64,000 bases of DNA from contig JANQQL010000025.1 of the NCBI GenBank assembly GCA_028289345.1, positions 806,001-870,000 of the forward strand, read 5' to 3'. This document shows, in pieces, positions 27,180 through 36,848 of the stretch. The notes below the pieces were generated by a model. It had not been told where the DNA came from and searched no databases. It worked only from the letters and a program-made list of their open reading frames with translations. The translations under genes and the position numbers were made by a program. Numbering within the stretch: position 1 is the stretch's first letter; each line of letters starts with the position of its first letter. This stretch comes from Planctomycetota bacterium. Its GTDB lineage: Bacteria > Planctomycetota > B15-G4 > SIAN01.

Positions 27180-30100
27180 TTAGCTCTCGGAAGCGTTGAC
27201 TGGGGAGATCGACAGCTGGGCGGACACTTGCTGGCCGGGAAGGATTTCCACCTCCGCGTACTTGGAGTCTGGAGCGTGAATGAGGTAAGAGCCTGGCGAT
27301 AGCTCTGTGAAGGTTGTCGTCCCGTCAGCATCCGTTGATTGAGTCTTGGAATGCTCTTCTGCTAGTGCAGAAATCGATTCTAAGCGAACCAAGACATCTT
27401 CAACTGGCGTTGACGTTTCGGCATCCGTGATTCTCACGAGCAAAGAGCCAAGTCTGGTCAATCGGAGCTGGGCGGTCGTCGTGCTGTCAGCGACAAGGGT
27501 CTCTTGTTGGTCACCCGACGAAACGTAGCCAGATTTTGACGCGCGAATGACTGTTCGTCCCGAAGCCAGGCGAGTGAATGAGATCCTGCCAATGGGATCC
27601 GTCTCTCCTTGGAGCGGTGGAAGAATCGACGGTCGATCTTCAAAGCTCGCTCTTACATTGGCCAACGGGATGGAGGCTCCGATGTCGTCCACTACTTCAA
27701 CCGAGAGTCGGGCCTCGGGCTCCAACCAATGCTCAAGAGGCTCCGCGCCCTCGCGGATCGGAAACGTTAGAGTGTCGTAGTAATCGTCTGCGAAGCCGGA
27801 ACCCGAGATCCAAATGAGACTCTTCTTGCTTTGTATATCGAAGAACCGATAGGTCCCATCTCTGCTAGCTCGAGTTTGAACGAGCGTCCTTCCTGACTGG
27901 ACGTCGATCAGTGAGATTGAAGCGTCTGCCGGTTCGTCATCGAAACTCAAAACCGTTCCTTCAAGGGAGGCCGTAGGGATGGAAAACTCAACTTCGACCT
28001 CTGCCTGATCGCTGGAAAGGGCAGCGTCTTTGGAGAGCTGCAGCATGTCTCCTCGAAAAGAGGAGAGAATCTCAACCAAATAGTTGCCGTGCGGAAGTCC
28101 CCGAAAGGCGAGTTCTCCGTTGTCTCCGATCTGTTCCAACGCAACGAGCTCGAGGTTCCCGTCGCCCGAAGCGATCGAAAGCCTTGCGTTAAAATCGTAC
28201 CAGTGTCCTCGACGCTTCTCAGGGATCGCTCGAACGATAATGGACCCGTGACCGCGAGTGGAGAAATCGACGTTCGCGGTGGCGCCAGGAGTTACATGGA
28301 CGATTCGGGTGAGGGCACTCGCGTCGTCGTGATCGAGGGTTCCCCATTCATCGATCAAGTTCACGGTGTAGGTGCCTGGCGCCATTGCCGGGATCAAGAA
28401 GCTGCCGTTGATATCCGGGTGAACCAGTGTCTGAATGCGGGTGCCCGGAATGGACGCCTGAATTCTGCATGCTGTGTCGGGGCGCGGCCATGGAACATCG
28501 ATTCTGCCCGAGATCTGTCCGGGGTGTTCGAGCGCAAAATCCCGAGGGAACTCATCGGGCTGGAGATCAGGAAAGAGCTTGGTTCCGTGACTTTGGGTTT
28601 CGATCACTAGGTCGAAGGTCGTTTCGGGCAGGCCATCGAGCCGAAAGGCACCGTCGGTGGTTGAGATTGTTCGGGTCTTCGTCGCGCTGGGAAGGGCTTG
28701 GCCTGAGAAGTTACGCCCGGGAAGGTAGATCGACGCGTTCGCTACGGGAGCGCCACGAGCGTCGATGACTCGTCCCCAGATCTCCTCGCCTCGGACGAGA
28801 GTGACCCGAACTGGTTCCGATTTCCCACCGGGAGGCACAATCACGTCTTGGACAACGGTTGGTACGAAACCCGGCGCGCTTACTAAGACCTCGAGTCGGT
28901 CAGGCCATGCTTCGTATACTTCGAAAGAGCCATCCGGACTGCTGAACGGGGTCCATTTGTCAGCATCTCGGGCGATATTCTCCCACGGCTCAGAGGCGTC
29001 GGCAGGCGTGTACTGGACCGAAAACTCGGGCACCGGCTCTCCGCCGTCGTCAACGACAGTTCCAACGATGGAACCCCGACGGCGGAGTGTCAGTACAAAG
29101 CTTGATTGGGGCGCGATCACCCCAGAGACCTGGTGCATCGCGTAACCGTCTTTGGAGGCGTCGACTTCGATTCGGTGTCCTTCTCCCACCCAGCTCATGT
29201 ACCACGAGCCATCAGCTTGCGATTGCATCTGACCAATGACCGACTCGATCGTGTCAGAGGAGACCCAAACCTCCGCCCCTTCTACTGGTGATCCAAGGTC
29301 GTCTACGACAACTCCTTTGACCTCACACTCTGGAGCCAACCGGAATTCGAGCGGAGGTCCCGGTTTGTCAGAAACGGTGATGTAGCGCCTTTGCGCGGCG
29401 TACCCTGGACCATTCACATGGATGAACATGGGGCCAATGGGAGCATCTTCCAGGGCAAACCTTCCCTCGGCGTCCGCTTCCACGATTCGCGCGGTGATCG
29501 TTGGCTCTCTGCCCCTCGATCCGCCCATCGCTAAGGCGCCCTCTAGGGGTTCTCCTTCTTCGTTGAGGATGACTCCTCGAACGAGACCCCGGGCATAGGT
29601 TCGAATCACTAGATGCTCTCCGGGAGGCGAACCCACGGGGACCGAGCAAACCGGCTCGCCCTGCACAAAGACTCGAACCTCGGAAAACTCGTCGCGAGGC
29701 GATTGGAATACAAACTCCCCCCTCGAGTTGGTGGTGACTTCGTCGGCAAGGAGAACCCTGTCGAGCACTCCTCGATATGGCCTCGTCGCACCACCTCGGT
29801 CCATTGCCGTGATGCGAACTCTCGCGCCTGAGATCGGAAGATCGGATTCGCCATCGAGAACAATGCCAGCTAGGGGCTCGCAGGGGCGAAGTGTGACCTC
29901 TAGTTCCTTCGTATCCTCGCGCTCCAAGGTCAGACTATGCCATCCATAGTGAGCAGAGAACCCGCTCTTGCTGGCTACTAGCAAGAAAGTCTCAGTGGTT
30001 TCTGCGTCAATGCATACACGGCCCGCTTCGTTGGTTACCGCCGACATCAGAGATTTGGTTTTCCGCGCGATGCTCGGATCTGATGACAATAGTTTCGGGT

Positions 30101-30434
30101 TATCGATTGGCGCATCCGCGAAAACGTAAACCGTTACTCCTGATATTGGAGCTCCCGACGGGCGGAGTACACGGATGTTTGCAGAAAGGTCGAACTTCGT
30201 TTGTTTGAGACTCGTTGCTGCTTTGAGCGGCGTTTGGGTGCTTGAAGGCGATTCGGCCCTTCGGAGTACCGTCAGACTCTGGTCTGGTATCGTGTTGGAG
30301 TCTGTCGAGCCCGATTCCCTTGTTGGATCGGAAGGTACGTTTTTGTCTTCGGGAGAATCAAGGCGCAGCCAAACTGTCATGGCAATAGCTGCAAGGACAA
30401 ACAGCTTGAGTGCTGTGTGCGAACTGTGCTTCAT
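27180..30434 (-). CDS. Large membrane-anchored carboxypeptidase-regulatory-like repeat protein (copy 2)
   Basis: The 1,084-aa protein has the same plan as its downstream neighbour: an N-terminal anchor (LKLFVLAAIAMTVWL) and about ten CarboxypepD_reg-like beta-sandwich domains (DGESDLPISGARVRITA, RGLVRGVILNEEGEPL, LPGRNFSGQA shared with copy 1). The start at ATG 30434 is preferred over a TTG 12 nt upstream, because the AGGA before the TTG is too close to serve it. Codon use and base composition look AT-richer than in copy 1, so the two copies may have diverged in different ways or one may have been acquired. A role in surface attachment is inferred. Confidence 0.85.
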   Translation of the reverse strand: MKHSSHTALKLFVLAAIAMTVWLRLDSPEDKNVPSDPTRESGSTDSNTIPDQSLTVLRRAESPSSTQTPLKAATSLKQTKFDLSANIRVLRPSGAPISGVTVYVFADAPIDNPKLLSSDPSIARKTKSLMSAVTNEAGRVCIDAETTETFLLVASKSGFSAHYGWHSLTLEREDTKELEVTLRPCEPLAGIVLDGESDLPISGARVRITAMDRGGATRPYRGVLDRVLLADEVTTNSRGEFVFQSPRDEFSEVRVFVQGEPVCSVPVGSPPGEHLVIRTYARGLVRGVILNEEGEPLEGALAMGGSRGREPTITARIVEADAEGRFALEDAPIGPMFIHVNGPGYAAQRRYITVSDKPGPPLEFRLAPECEVKGVVVDDLGSPVEGAEVWVSSDTIESVIGQMQSQADGSWYMSWVGEGHRIEVDASKDGYAMHQVSGVIAPQSSFVLTLRRRGSIVGTVVDDGGEPVPEFSVQYTPADASEPWENIARDADKWTPFSSPDGSFEVYEAWPDRLEVLVSAPGFVPTVVQDVIVPPGGKSEPVRVTLVRGEEIWGRVIDARGAPVANASIYLPGRNFSGQALPSATKTRTISTTDGAFRLDGLPETTFDLVIETQSHGTKLFPDLQPDEFPRDFALEHPGQISGRIDVPWPRPDTACRIQASIPGTRIQTLVHPDINGSFLIPAMAPGTYTVNLIDEWGTLDHDDASALTRIVHVTPGATANVDFSTRGHGSIIVRAIPEKRRGHWYDFNARLSIASGDGNLELVALEQIGDNGELAFRGLPHGNYLVEILSSFRGDMLQLSKDAALSSDQAEVEVEFSIPTASLEGTVLSFDDEPADASISLIDVQSGRTLVQTRASRDGTYRFFDIQSKKSLIWISGSGFADDYYDTLTFPIREGAEPLEHWLEPEARLSVEVVDDIGASIPLANVRASFEDRPSILPPLQGETDPIGRISFTRLASGRTVIRASKSGYVSSGDQQETLVADSTTTAQLRLTRLGSLLVRITDAETSTPVEDVLVRLESISALAEEHSKTQSTDADGTTTFTELSPGSYLIHAPDSKYAEVEILPGQQVSAQLSISPVNASES

Positions 30435-30485
30435 GTCAGAGTGCAAGTCCTAGTTTGACCGGCTGGCAACAAAGCCGCATTCCGT

Positions 30486-30701
30486 CTAGGGGAACGTGGG
30501 CTTCATCTTCCCCGCTTTCCTGCTCGGAAAAGTACCGCCACTTCCAGGTCCGGAGCCCTGCGAATCCGTGGGGCTTGGGCTGCTGTGGGCCCCCGGATCT
30601 ATTGACTCGGGAGCCCCGGAGCGAGGTGCAGCGAGGGGTGGCAACAAGAGAATCCAAGCTGCAGCGAGGAACTTCTTCTTTCGAAGATTTGTTGAATTCA
30701 T
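30486..30701 (-). CDS. 71-aa Pro/Gly/Ser-rich secreted peptide
   Basis: This small ORF starts with ATG overlapping the stop of the anti-sigma-like gene as ATGA (30698-30701), strong evidence for translational coupling. It has a basic N-terminus and hydrophobic core (RKKKFLAAAWILLLPPLAA), a probable signal or anchor, and a low-complexity Pro/Gly/Ser-rich remainder. No family is recognised. Position, between an anti-sigma-like gene and two giant surface proteins, suggests a small exported or membrane component of the same system, but a chance ORF cannot be excluded. Confidence 0.5.
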   Translation of the reverse strand: MNSTNLRKKKFLAAAWILLLPPLAAPRSGAPESIDPGAHSSPSPTDSQGSGPGSGGTFPSRKAGKMKPTFP

Positions 30702-31759
30702 TGCCTCACCTCGAAGTTCATGGGATCTCTGTTCATCGGAATCCCGTAGATACTTCCAAGTATTCCTGCAAGTCTTGCCTGCGCTGCGTGTTTAGTTTCA
30801 AAAATCCTGGCGACAAATCGAGCAACTTGGATCATTCGAGGGTAAGGGAACATCTTGCGTATCTCGTCTCGTGTGGCGAGTGCTCTCAGGGAAGCCGCTT
30901 CGCGCTCCGCGGCCTTGTTCGCGCCAGCGCCCTGCAGAGCCGTGATTCGGTTCAAGCGGGGGCCAATCTGATGAATGCGACGTGGAGTCGTTTGTATGGA
31001 AAGTGCATTCAGCCGCAGTGCCTCTTCGAGGTCTAGTGAGTCTGATTTAATCACCGCGAGATGGCACAAAGATGCTGCTTGAATGCTTCGGTTGCGCGAG
31101 GATCTCGCAGAGGTCTCGAATAGTGGTGTTGCGGCTTCGGTGCTGCCTAGGTGGGATTCAATCAGTGCGGCAAAGTACGCGACGTGACCCACCGTGCCAC
31201 CTTGGAGTGCTTCGGAGATTCTGACCAATTGCTTAAAGCTAGATAGGTCGAGAGTGACCAAGTCAAGCATTGCGACGATATCGTCGAGACTGACGCCGTG
31301 GGCAGTGCTGCTTGAGGACTGCCTTTCTCGCTGCCTAGTCTCCCTGATCAACATCTCGCTGTAGTGCTTTGGAGGTCTCGCTGTGACCTCCGTCTCAAAC
31401 ACCTTCTCCCGCCGCACCGGGTCCGAAAACAACAAGCGCCTCCCCAATAAGCAAACCTTCTCCGCTAGCTCCTGCTCCGAGTGCCAGCTGAGTTCTTTGT
31501 CGAGCCACTTCTCGAATTGCTTGAGGCTCTTGGCTGCGGCTTGGCTTTCGTGGGGGCCGCACTTTTGGAGGAGTTTGCTTTTGTGGGTGGCTCTTTGTTG
31601 GAGTTTGAAGAGTTCGAGGAAGTCTCGGCAGCGGGCGCATTGGGTGAGGTGACGCCGGGTCTTGGGGATGCCGGGGACGGGATAGCCGTCGAGGATTCCG
31701 TGCAGGGCGAGTCGGTGTTCGGGGCAGGGAGGTTCGAAGCTGATTTGCACGCTAGGCAT
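30698..31759 (-). CDS. Zinc-finger anti-sigma-like protein
   Basis: The 353-aa protein has an anti-sigma zinc-finger pattern H-x3-C-x2-C at His37, Cys41, Cys44 (HLTQCARC), the classic ZAS signature. Unlike most ZAS anti-sigmas it has no clear transmembrane helix; instead the rest is helical and TPR-like, with ALRLNALSIQTTPRRIH near the C-terminus. The ATG at 31759 sits 8 nt inside the end of the sigma gene, so the two are co-translated. Sigma/anti-sigma pairing is therefore strongly suggested, while the helical tail may be a sensory or protein-binding part. The long upstream extension of the frame overlaps the sigma gene and was rejected. Confidence 0.72.
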   Translation of the reverse strand: MPSVQISFEPPCPEHRLALHGILDGYPVPGIPKTRRHLTQCARCRDFLELFKLQQRATHKSKLLQKCGPHESQAAAKSLKQFEKWLDKELSWHSEQELAEKVCLLGRRLLFSDPVRREKVFETEVTARPPKHYSEMLIRETRQRERQSSSSTAHGVSLDDIVAMLDLVTLDLSSFKQLVRISEALQGGTVGHVAYFAALIESHLGSTEAATPLFETSARSSRNRSIQAASLCHLAVIKSDSLDLEEALRLNALSIQTTPRRIHQIGPRLNRITALQGAGANKAAEREAASLRALATRDEIRKMFPYPRMIQVARFVARIFETKHAAQARLAGILGSIYGIPMNRDPMNFEVRQ

Positions 31760-32771
31760 CGTCGTCCTCGCTTTCGTCTGGGCGCTGGTCGACGCTTGGA
31801 AGCTTGCGAATGGGAGCCGGGCTTCTGTCCGATGCCTTGGTTGGGGACGCACCGGCGTGGGGAGGGCCCACGAAGTCCGCGAGCAGAGTGAGGATTCGAT
31901 CGCGATAGGCTTCCCGTGCTTCGCACAGGACGCGAGCGGCATCCATGGGAGAGGTGTCGAGTTCCTCGGCGATCTCCGCCATCGAGAGCTTCTGTTGATC
32001 TTTCAGGTGCAAGACTCGACGGTGCTCGGGACTCAGGGTGAGAGTGGAATGGACGACCCACTGATGAAGGTCCTTTTCCTTCAATGTGGTTCGATTGTCT
32101 TCGATCAGACTGGAAGTCAGATCGATCAGTGCGCGAGGAGGATTCACGCGAATGGTCGGCATCCCCGGCAGCGGGCGGGCCGACGCCGTGAGCCATTCCA
32201 GCTGCTCTTCGATGATCGCGTTCGTCGCTGCGGTGAGCATGTGGAACAGCGTCCACCCTCCCCGCGGAGGTTTCCAAGCAAAGTTCGGGTCCAAGAACGG
32301 ACCGGCCCCGAGTCCTCGCAGGTGTCGATCGAACCGGAAGTAGACTTCCGACAAGATCTCGTCGATGTCGAGCGGGTAGGCGCCTTCGTTAAGGCGGCTG
32401 CGGATGTAGTCGGTCAGGCGGTTGGCGTTGAGATGGCAAAAGGCCATGAAGACCGGGCGCTCGAGATCTTCTCCGCGAGCTCGAAGGCGCCAGTAAAGCT
32501 GCAGTGAGAACACTTCCAGGCTCTCGGTGCCGGCAGTGATCTGACTGTAGTCAATGATCGGCGCACATTCGGGATGCAGTCGCTCGACCTCGGCGACAAG
32601 AAGGAAGTCATTGGTGGTGGGGAGATGGACGCGGTCTTTGACTCGTATGGGACTGGGGGATCCTGGGTTCTTGGCCCCGGAACGTGGAGTTGGCTGGCCG
32701 CCGCGCGGCTTTTTCTTTGCCTTGCGGTTCTTGCCCTGGTTGTTCCGGGCCAAGCTCCTTCTCCAATCCAA
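31752..32771 (-). CDS. Sigma-70 family (ECF-like) sigma factor
   Basis: The 339-aa protein is longer than usual for ECF factors. An N-terminal basic, low-complexity stretch (~40 residues) precedes a region-2-like segment (FMAFCHLNANRLTDYIRSRL, DIDEILSEVYFRFDRHL), and region 4 is clear at ~240-290 (LSPEHRRVLHLKDQQKLSMAEIAEEL, followed by the DNA-recognition helix). The first in-frame start is TTG at 32771 without a good ribosome site, and no ATG precedes the conserved part, so the start is uncertain. It overlaps the next gene by 8 nt. The downstream genes include two giant repeat proteins that may be its targets. Confidence 0.78.
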   Translation of the reverse strand: MDWRRSLARNNQGKNRKAKKKPRGGQPTPRSGAKNPGSPSPIRVKDRVHLPTTNDFLLVAEVERLHPECAPIIDYSQITAGTESLEVFSLQLYWRLRARGEDLERPVFMAFCHLNANRLTDYIRSRLNEGAYPLDIDEILSEVYFRFDRHLRGLGAGPFLDPNFAWKPPRGGWTLFHMLTAATNAIIEEQLEWLTASARPLPGMPTIRVNPPRALIDLTSSLIEDNRTTLKEKDLHQWVVHSTLTLSPEHRRVLHLKDQQKLSMAEIAEELDTSPMDAARVLCEAREAYRDRILTLLADFVGPPHAGASPTKASDRSPAPIRKLPSVDQRPDESEDDDA

Positions 32772-33110
32772 TTGAGACTGAGTGACTAGTGCCTCAATTC
32801 TCCGACATCCTCCAAGGTCAAAGTATCAGAGGTGGCTGATTCCCAACAAGGGATCCTCATTCGGCCATTGAGGGAAATCCCTGAATGGAGTTCACCTTTT
32901 GGAAAGGCGGACTCGGCAAAGTGCCCGATCAGCCCGGCGCGGCTGAGGCAACCGGTGACACAATCCTGCTCTCGTACCTGGAGTGCGCTTTTTTCGCACC
33001 ATTCTGCCCTGGTTACCTTTGGCCTCCGAGGCTACCAGAGAGCAAAATAGGGGGCGAACCGGTCCCTGTCTGAACCAATCTGAGCGAAGCCCGTCCTGGG
33101 TTCTAAGGTC
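32772..33110. other. Divergent promoter region between sigma and lipoprotein genes
   Basis: This 339-bp gap lies between the leftward sigma factor and the rightward lipoprotein. It has no ORF or hairpin that I would support, and should hold promoters in both directions. Confidence 0.35.
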
Positions 33111-36100
33111 ATGCATAAAGATCTGGTGAGTCTGTCCGCCCCGGACACGTGGTGCCGGGGGCGTCGTATCTTTCTTAGTGGTGCCTTGGCGCTGCTGGCT
33201 GCCTGTAGTGGAGGCGGCGGCGGTGGCGGAGGCAACTTCTCGCGTTCCGGGGAGCTAACGGGAATCTCGTTCCCGGATCCGGCAGAGATCAACGCCACGG
33301 CGTTGGACGTGCCGCCGACGGCGACGAGTCTGGTGCAGCAAATCGTTCTCTCCTTCACCGGGGCTCCCAGTCCTGATGAGGTGAACGGCCAACGGATCCT
33401 GATCCAGGACCCGCGGGGCACCACGGTTCCCGGGTCGTTCCATGTGTCGGGCAATGACGTGATCTTCACGCCGGCCCTGCCGACCCGCGCCTCGACTTCA
33501 CCGTTCGACAACGGTGGGGCGGGATTGCTGCCGGGGACGACTTACTCGGTGACCGTGGGACCGCGCACCTGGCCGGGCTTCGTGACCGGCGTTTCTTCGG
33601 ATTTGCGCAAGCTCTACCCCGACGGTTCCGACGCCAACGGCATTCGGTTCGTCTTCTCCACGACGGCCACCCAAGAGCTCTTCTTCATGGGCATCGAAGA
33701 GAAGTCGCCGCGCCTGGTCGCCACGGATCCTCCGGATGGGACCAGCAATGTTTCGCCCCAGCTTTACGGCGACCCCGACGGCCTGTTCCCCTCCCGTCGT
33801 CGGCCGTTCGTCTTGACCTTCGACGCGCCTCTGAATCCGGACAATCTCAACCTTGACGCGTTCCAGTTGATCGACTTGGACAACCGCACCTCCGAGCATC
33901 CCACGGGTCAGCCCGTCGGCATCCTGGTCACCTTGCTCGAAAACAGCCTCGAGGGAGCCCGCGTCGAGATTCAGCCGAGCGGCATCCTGCCCTTCGGCCA
34001 CTTGCTCTCCTTGGAATATCCGACAGGTCTGCGGGGCCTGTCGACCCAGAGCACCGATCCGTTGACCGAAACCCGTGTGGCGGCCACCCTGCAAGTGGCG
34101 CCCGATCCCAACGTTCCCGTCATCCGTGACCTTCTGGCGGAAGACTTCGATTCGGACGAACGCGCGGACGTCGACGCGGTCGAGCCAGGCAATGCCATCG
34201 CCGAGTGGAACACCTTGGGCTCCGGCGTGTTGCAAGCCGGTTTCGCTTTCAAGGGCAACGGCGAGCTTGGTTCCTTCCGCCCGATCCCCCCGGACGATGG
34301 GGAAGACACCACGGTCATTCTTGACACCAGCGTGCAGCGCTTTCCGCTGCTCGACGGATCGACTCCCGAGGCTCCCCCGGACACTTCGGTCCGCGGCGGA
34401 GTCTTTGCGTTCACCGACATCGACATTCCCGAAGGCGTGACGATTCGTGCCCTGGGACCGAATCCGCTGATCTTGACCGCCACCGGCTCGGTTCGCATTG
34501 CGGGTCGAGTGGACCTGTCAGGTCAGGACGGAACCGGGGAAGCCACGTTCGACTCGGCCAACACGTCGCTTCCGGGCGGCAACCCGGGGCCGGGTGGTGG
34601 TCGCGGCGGAGAAGGGCAGCCCCTGTTCTTCCGCGGCGGTGTCGTGGGCAATGCCACGGTCGTGTCGCCGCCTCGAGGAGGCCAGGGCTGGGGCCCGCGC
34701 AACCGCGAGCGCATCGGCGGCACCGGCGGCCAGAGCGGCATGCTGGACACCAACATCAACGTCAACATCCAGAACAAGCCACGGGACGAAGAATGTCCCG
34801 AGAACTTCGTGGAAGAGAAGGACATCGACGGCGTCACGCGTTGCATTCGCCGAATCGAAGACGACGCGTGGTACGAGCTCGATAAGGAAATCAACTGCGA
34901 CGAGCTCAACAACCGCCATCACCTGGCGGTCCGGCATCACAGTCAGAACTACTCCTACAAGCCGCCAGGAGGTGGCGGCGGCTCGTTCTTCCAGCTGGGC
35001 GCCGACGCGCGCTCTCCGGGCATCGGCAATGTGTTGGCGGATGGCCAGGGCAACTACATGGTGCGACGTCCCAACACTCATGGGGAGACCTGGGATGAGT
35101 TGGATCCCGGTCGCGCCGGTCAGGCCGTGTTCCGTGACGAAGATCCGAACAATGACTTCATCGGGAGCCGCGGCGAGCTGAAGGAGATTCAGGGGGGCCA
35201 AGGTGGCGGTGCCGGCGGCTCTGCCCTCGACAGCTACTTCTGTGGCAACTGGTGTGACCTGGACGACAACCCGGACAACGACCGGATTTGCAGCACCCAG
35301 GGCAACGGCTTCTTGAACGGCAATCCTGCCCGATTCGGTGACAGCACTGCGGACTCCCGTGGTGGTGCGGCTGGAGGTGGTGGGGGCGCGTTCGCAGTGG
35401 AGTCCCTGGGCGACATCCTGGTCACGTCGAGCGCTGCGATCCTTTGCAACGGAGGCCGCGGTGGCCGCGGCGAGCAGGTCGCTTGCTCAAACTACTCCGG
35501 TTCCGGCGGCAGTGGGTCAGGCGGTGCCATCATTCTGCGATCGGCGACTGACATTCACGTGGAAGAGGGTGCCAACATCAACGTGGCGTTCGGTGGCTTC
35601 CAGTCCGCCTCCCAGTTCCTCGGAGCCTATGTCCCGCCACCGTGTTTCCGACTCGACGCGAGTGGGCCGGGCTCCAGTGGTCGTGGAGGGCGCGGCATCA
35701 TTCAGCTGCAGGTGCCGTTCGGCAAGGTTGCCAACGTCGAGCGCCCCTCCGACTTGACCGGGAATGCTTGGTCGGACCGTAACAACATCCGCAACCCAGT
35801 GGAATTCACCCCGTTCAGCCAGGCTGCCTCGGAGTGGTATGACATGGGTTGGGCGACCACGCGGGCGCCTCAGAACGCGACGCCGTCGTTCCGCTTCCGA
35901 GGGCTCGACAGTGAAGGCTTCGTCATGACCGACGACGACGGCTTTGTGACGGATCCCTCCCGCACCGACATCCGTGTCGACTATCTGGGTCAGGTGGATC
36001 CCGATCAGGCGGGCGAGTTCCTGCCCGGCCAAGAACCGCGCTCCCACTTCATTCCGCCGAACGCCTCGGTGCGCGTCGAGTTCCAGGGCGCCAACGCGGT

Positions 36101-36305
36101 GGCTCCCGGCTCCAAGGAAATCGACCCGGCGACCCTGATGCCCGGCCCCGACGAGTGGAGCCCCAAGGCAACCATCGCGGACGGCATGCAGTTCATCCGC
36201 TACCGAGTCACTTTCAACGTCGCCGAAAACCCCGACATCGAGTTCCCCGGCATCGTTCCGCCGCTGCCCACCGTGCAGAAGATCTCGATTCGCGCGGAGT
36301 TCTAA
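33111..36305 (+). CDS. Large glycine-rich surface lipoprotein with Ig-like domains
   Basis: The 1,064-aa protein has a lipoprotein signal: hydrophobic core (IFLSGALALLAA) then Cys32, immediately followed by Ser and a run of eight Gly as a flexible tether. Residues ~60-130 and ~200-300 look like bacterial Ig-like (Big_5-type) sandwiches (NGIRFVFSTTATQ, RPFVLTFDAPLNPDNL). The central part has many Gly-rich loops (GGNPGPGGGRGGEG, GGAAGGGGGAF), probably a beta-helix or similar fold with cysteine pairs. It is lipid-anchored, probably on the outer surface. No catalytic motif is seen. A very clear terminator follows the stop. Confidence 0.82.
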   Translation: MHKDLVSLSAPDTWCRGRRIFLSGALALLAACSGGGGGGGGNFSRSGELTGISFPDPAEINATALDVPPTATSLVQQIVLSFTGAPSPDEVNGQRILIQDPRGTTVPGSFHVSGNDVIFTPALPTRASTSPFDNGGAGLLPGTTYSVTVGPRTWPGFVTGVSSDLRKLYPDGSDANGIRFVFSTTATQELFFMGIEEKSPRLVATDPPDGTSNVSPQLYGDPDGLFPSRRRPFVLTFDAPLNPDNLNLDAFQLIDLDNRTSEHPTGQPVGILVTLLENSLEGARVEIQPSGILPFGHLLSLEYPTGLRGLSTQSTDPLTETRVAATLQVAPDPNVPVIRDLLAEDFDSDERADVDAVEPGNAIAEWNTLGSGVLQAGFAFKGNGELGSFRPIPPDDGEDTTVILDTSVQRFPLLDGSTPEAPPDTSVRGGVFAFTDIDIPEGVTIRALGPNPLILTATGSVRIAGRVDLSGQDGTGEATFDSANTSLPGGNPGPGGGRGGEGQPLFFRGGVVGNATVVSPPRGGQGWGPRNRERIGGTGGQSGMLDTNINVNIQNKPRDEECPENFVEEKDIDGVTRCIRRIEDDAWYELDKEINCDELNNRHHLAVRHHSQNYSYKPPGGGGGSFFQLGADARSPGIGNVLADGQGNYMVRRPNTHGETWDELDPGRAGQAVFRDEDPNNDFIGSRGELKEIQGGQGGGAGGSALDSYFCGNWCDLDDNPDNDRICSTQGNGFLNGNPARFGDSTADSRGGAAGGGGGAFAVESLGDILVTSSAAILCNGGRGGRGEQVACSNYSGSGGSGSGGAIILRSATDIHVEEGANINVAFGGFQSASQFLGAYVPPPCFRLDASGPGSSGRGGRGIIQLQVPFGKVANVERPSDLTGNAWSDRNNIRNPVEFTPFSQAASEWYDMGWATTRAPQNATPSFRFRGLDSEGFVMTDDDGFVTDPSRTDIRVDYLGQVDPDQAGEFLPGQEPRSHFIPPNASVRVEFQGANAVAPGSKEIDPATLMPGPDEWSPKATIADGMQFIRYRVTFNVAENPDIEFPGIVPPLPTVQKISIRAEF

Positions 36306-36345
36306 GACCGGACGCGCCACGCGCGACCGAACGGAGTGATGCTCA

Positions 36346-36380
36346 ACAGCGCCCTGCCGGAAGGCAGGGCGCTGTTTTTG
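36346..36380 (+). terminator. Intrinsic terminator of the glycine-rich lipoprotein gene
   Basis: CAGCGCCCTGCC (36348-36359), a GGAA tetraloop, then GGCAGGGCGCTG (36364-36375) and five T. The 12-bp stem is perfect and extends by A-T pairs into the T-run. This is textbook rho-independent termination 40 nt after the stop. Confidence 0.93.
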
Positions 36381-36848
36381 TTTGCAAGGCGTGCGCCGAA
36401 AGAGGCGGCCCTCGCGGATGCTGGTTGGTTCCATACCTTTTGGAGAGAGCCAGGAATCGCAGCACGGTGACAGGCCGGGTGGCTCCGATGGATCCCCGAC
36501 AGATCAGCCGCGGGTCGGCAAACCACTCGAGACGAAGACGGGATTTCTCTGAAACCATTTGCCGAAACCCGATCACTACGGTCGCGGATGATTCGGCACG
36601 CGCAGAGATCTGTCACGACCCGCGAGACCACCCCGCCTCACCGAGCAAACTTCGCGAGTCGTTGAAACTATTCGAGCCTCGTTCCGCACATGACCGCTGC
36701 CCATCGTGTTTGCGGAGAGTGATGCGGTCCGTGCGTGAGTGATCTACCCGACGGCGTCCCAGGAGCATGCCGTCCCGGCGACGGATCCGCTGTTTTCTTC
36801 CGTGGACGTGAAAGTTCTCGATTCCCATTCGTAAAGGGAGGAAACACC
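36381..36848. other. Intergenic region before secreted hydrolase gene
   Basis: This 468-bp region separates the terminator from the ATG at 36849. It contains no gene that I support; the promoter of the next gene is expected in it. Confidence 0.3.
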
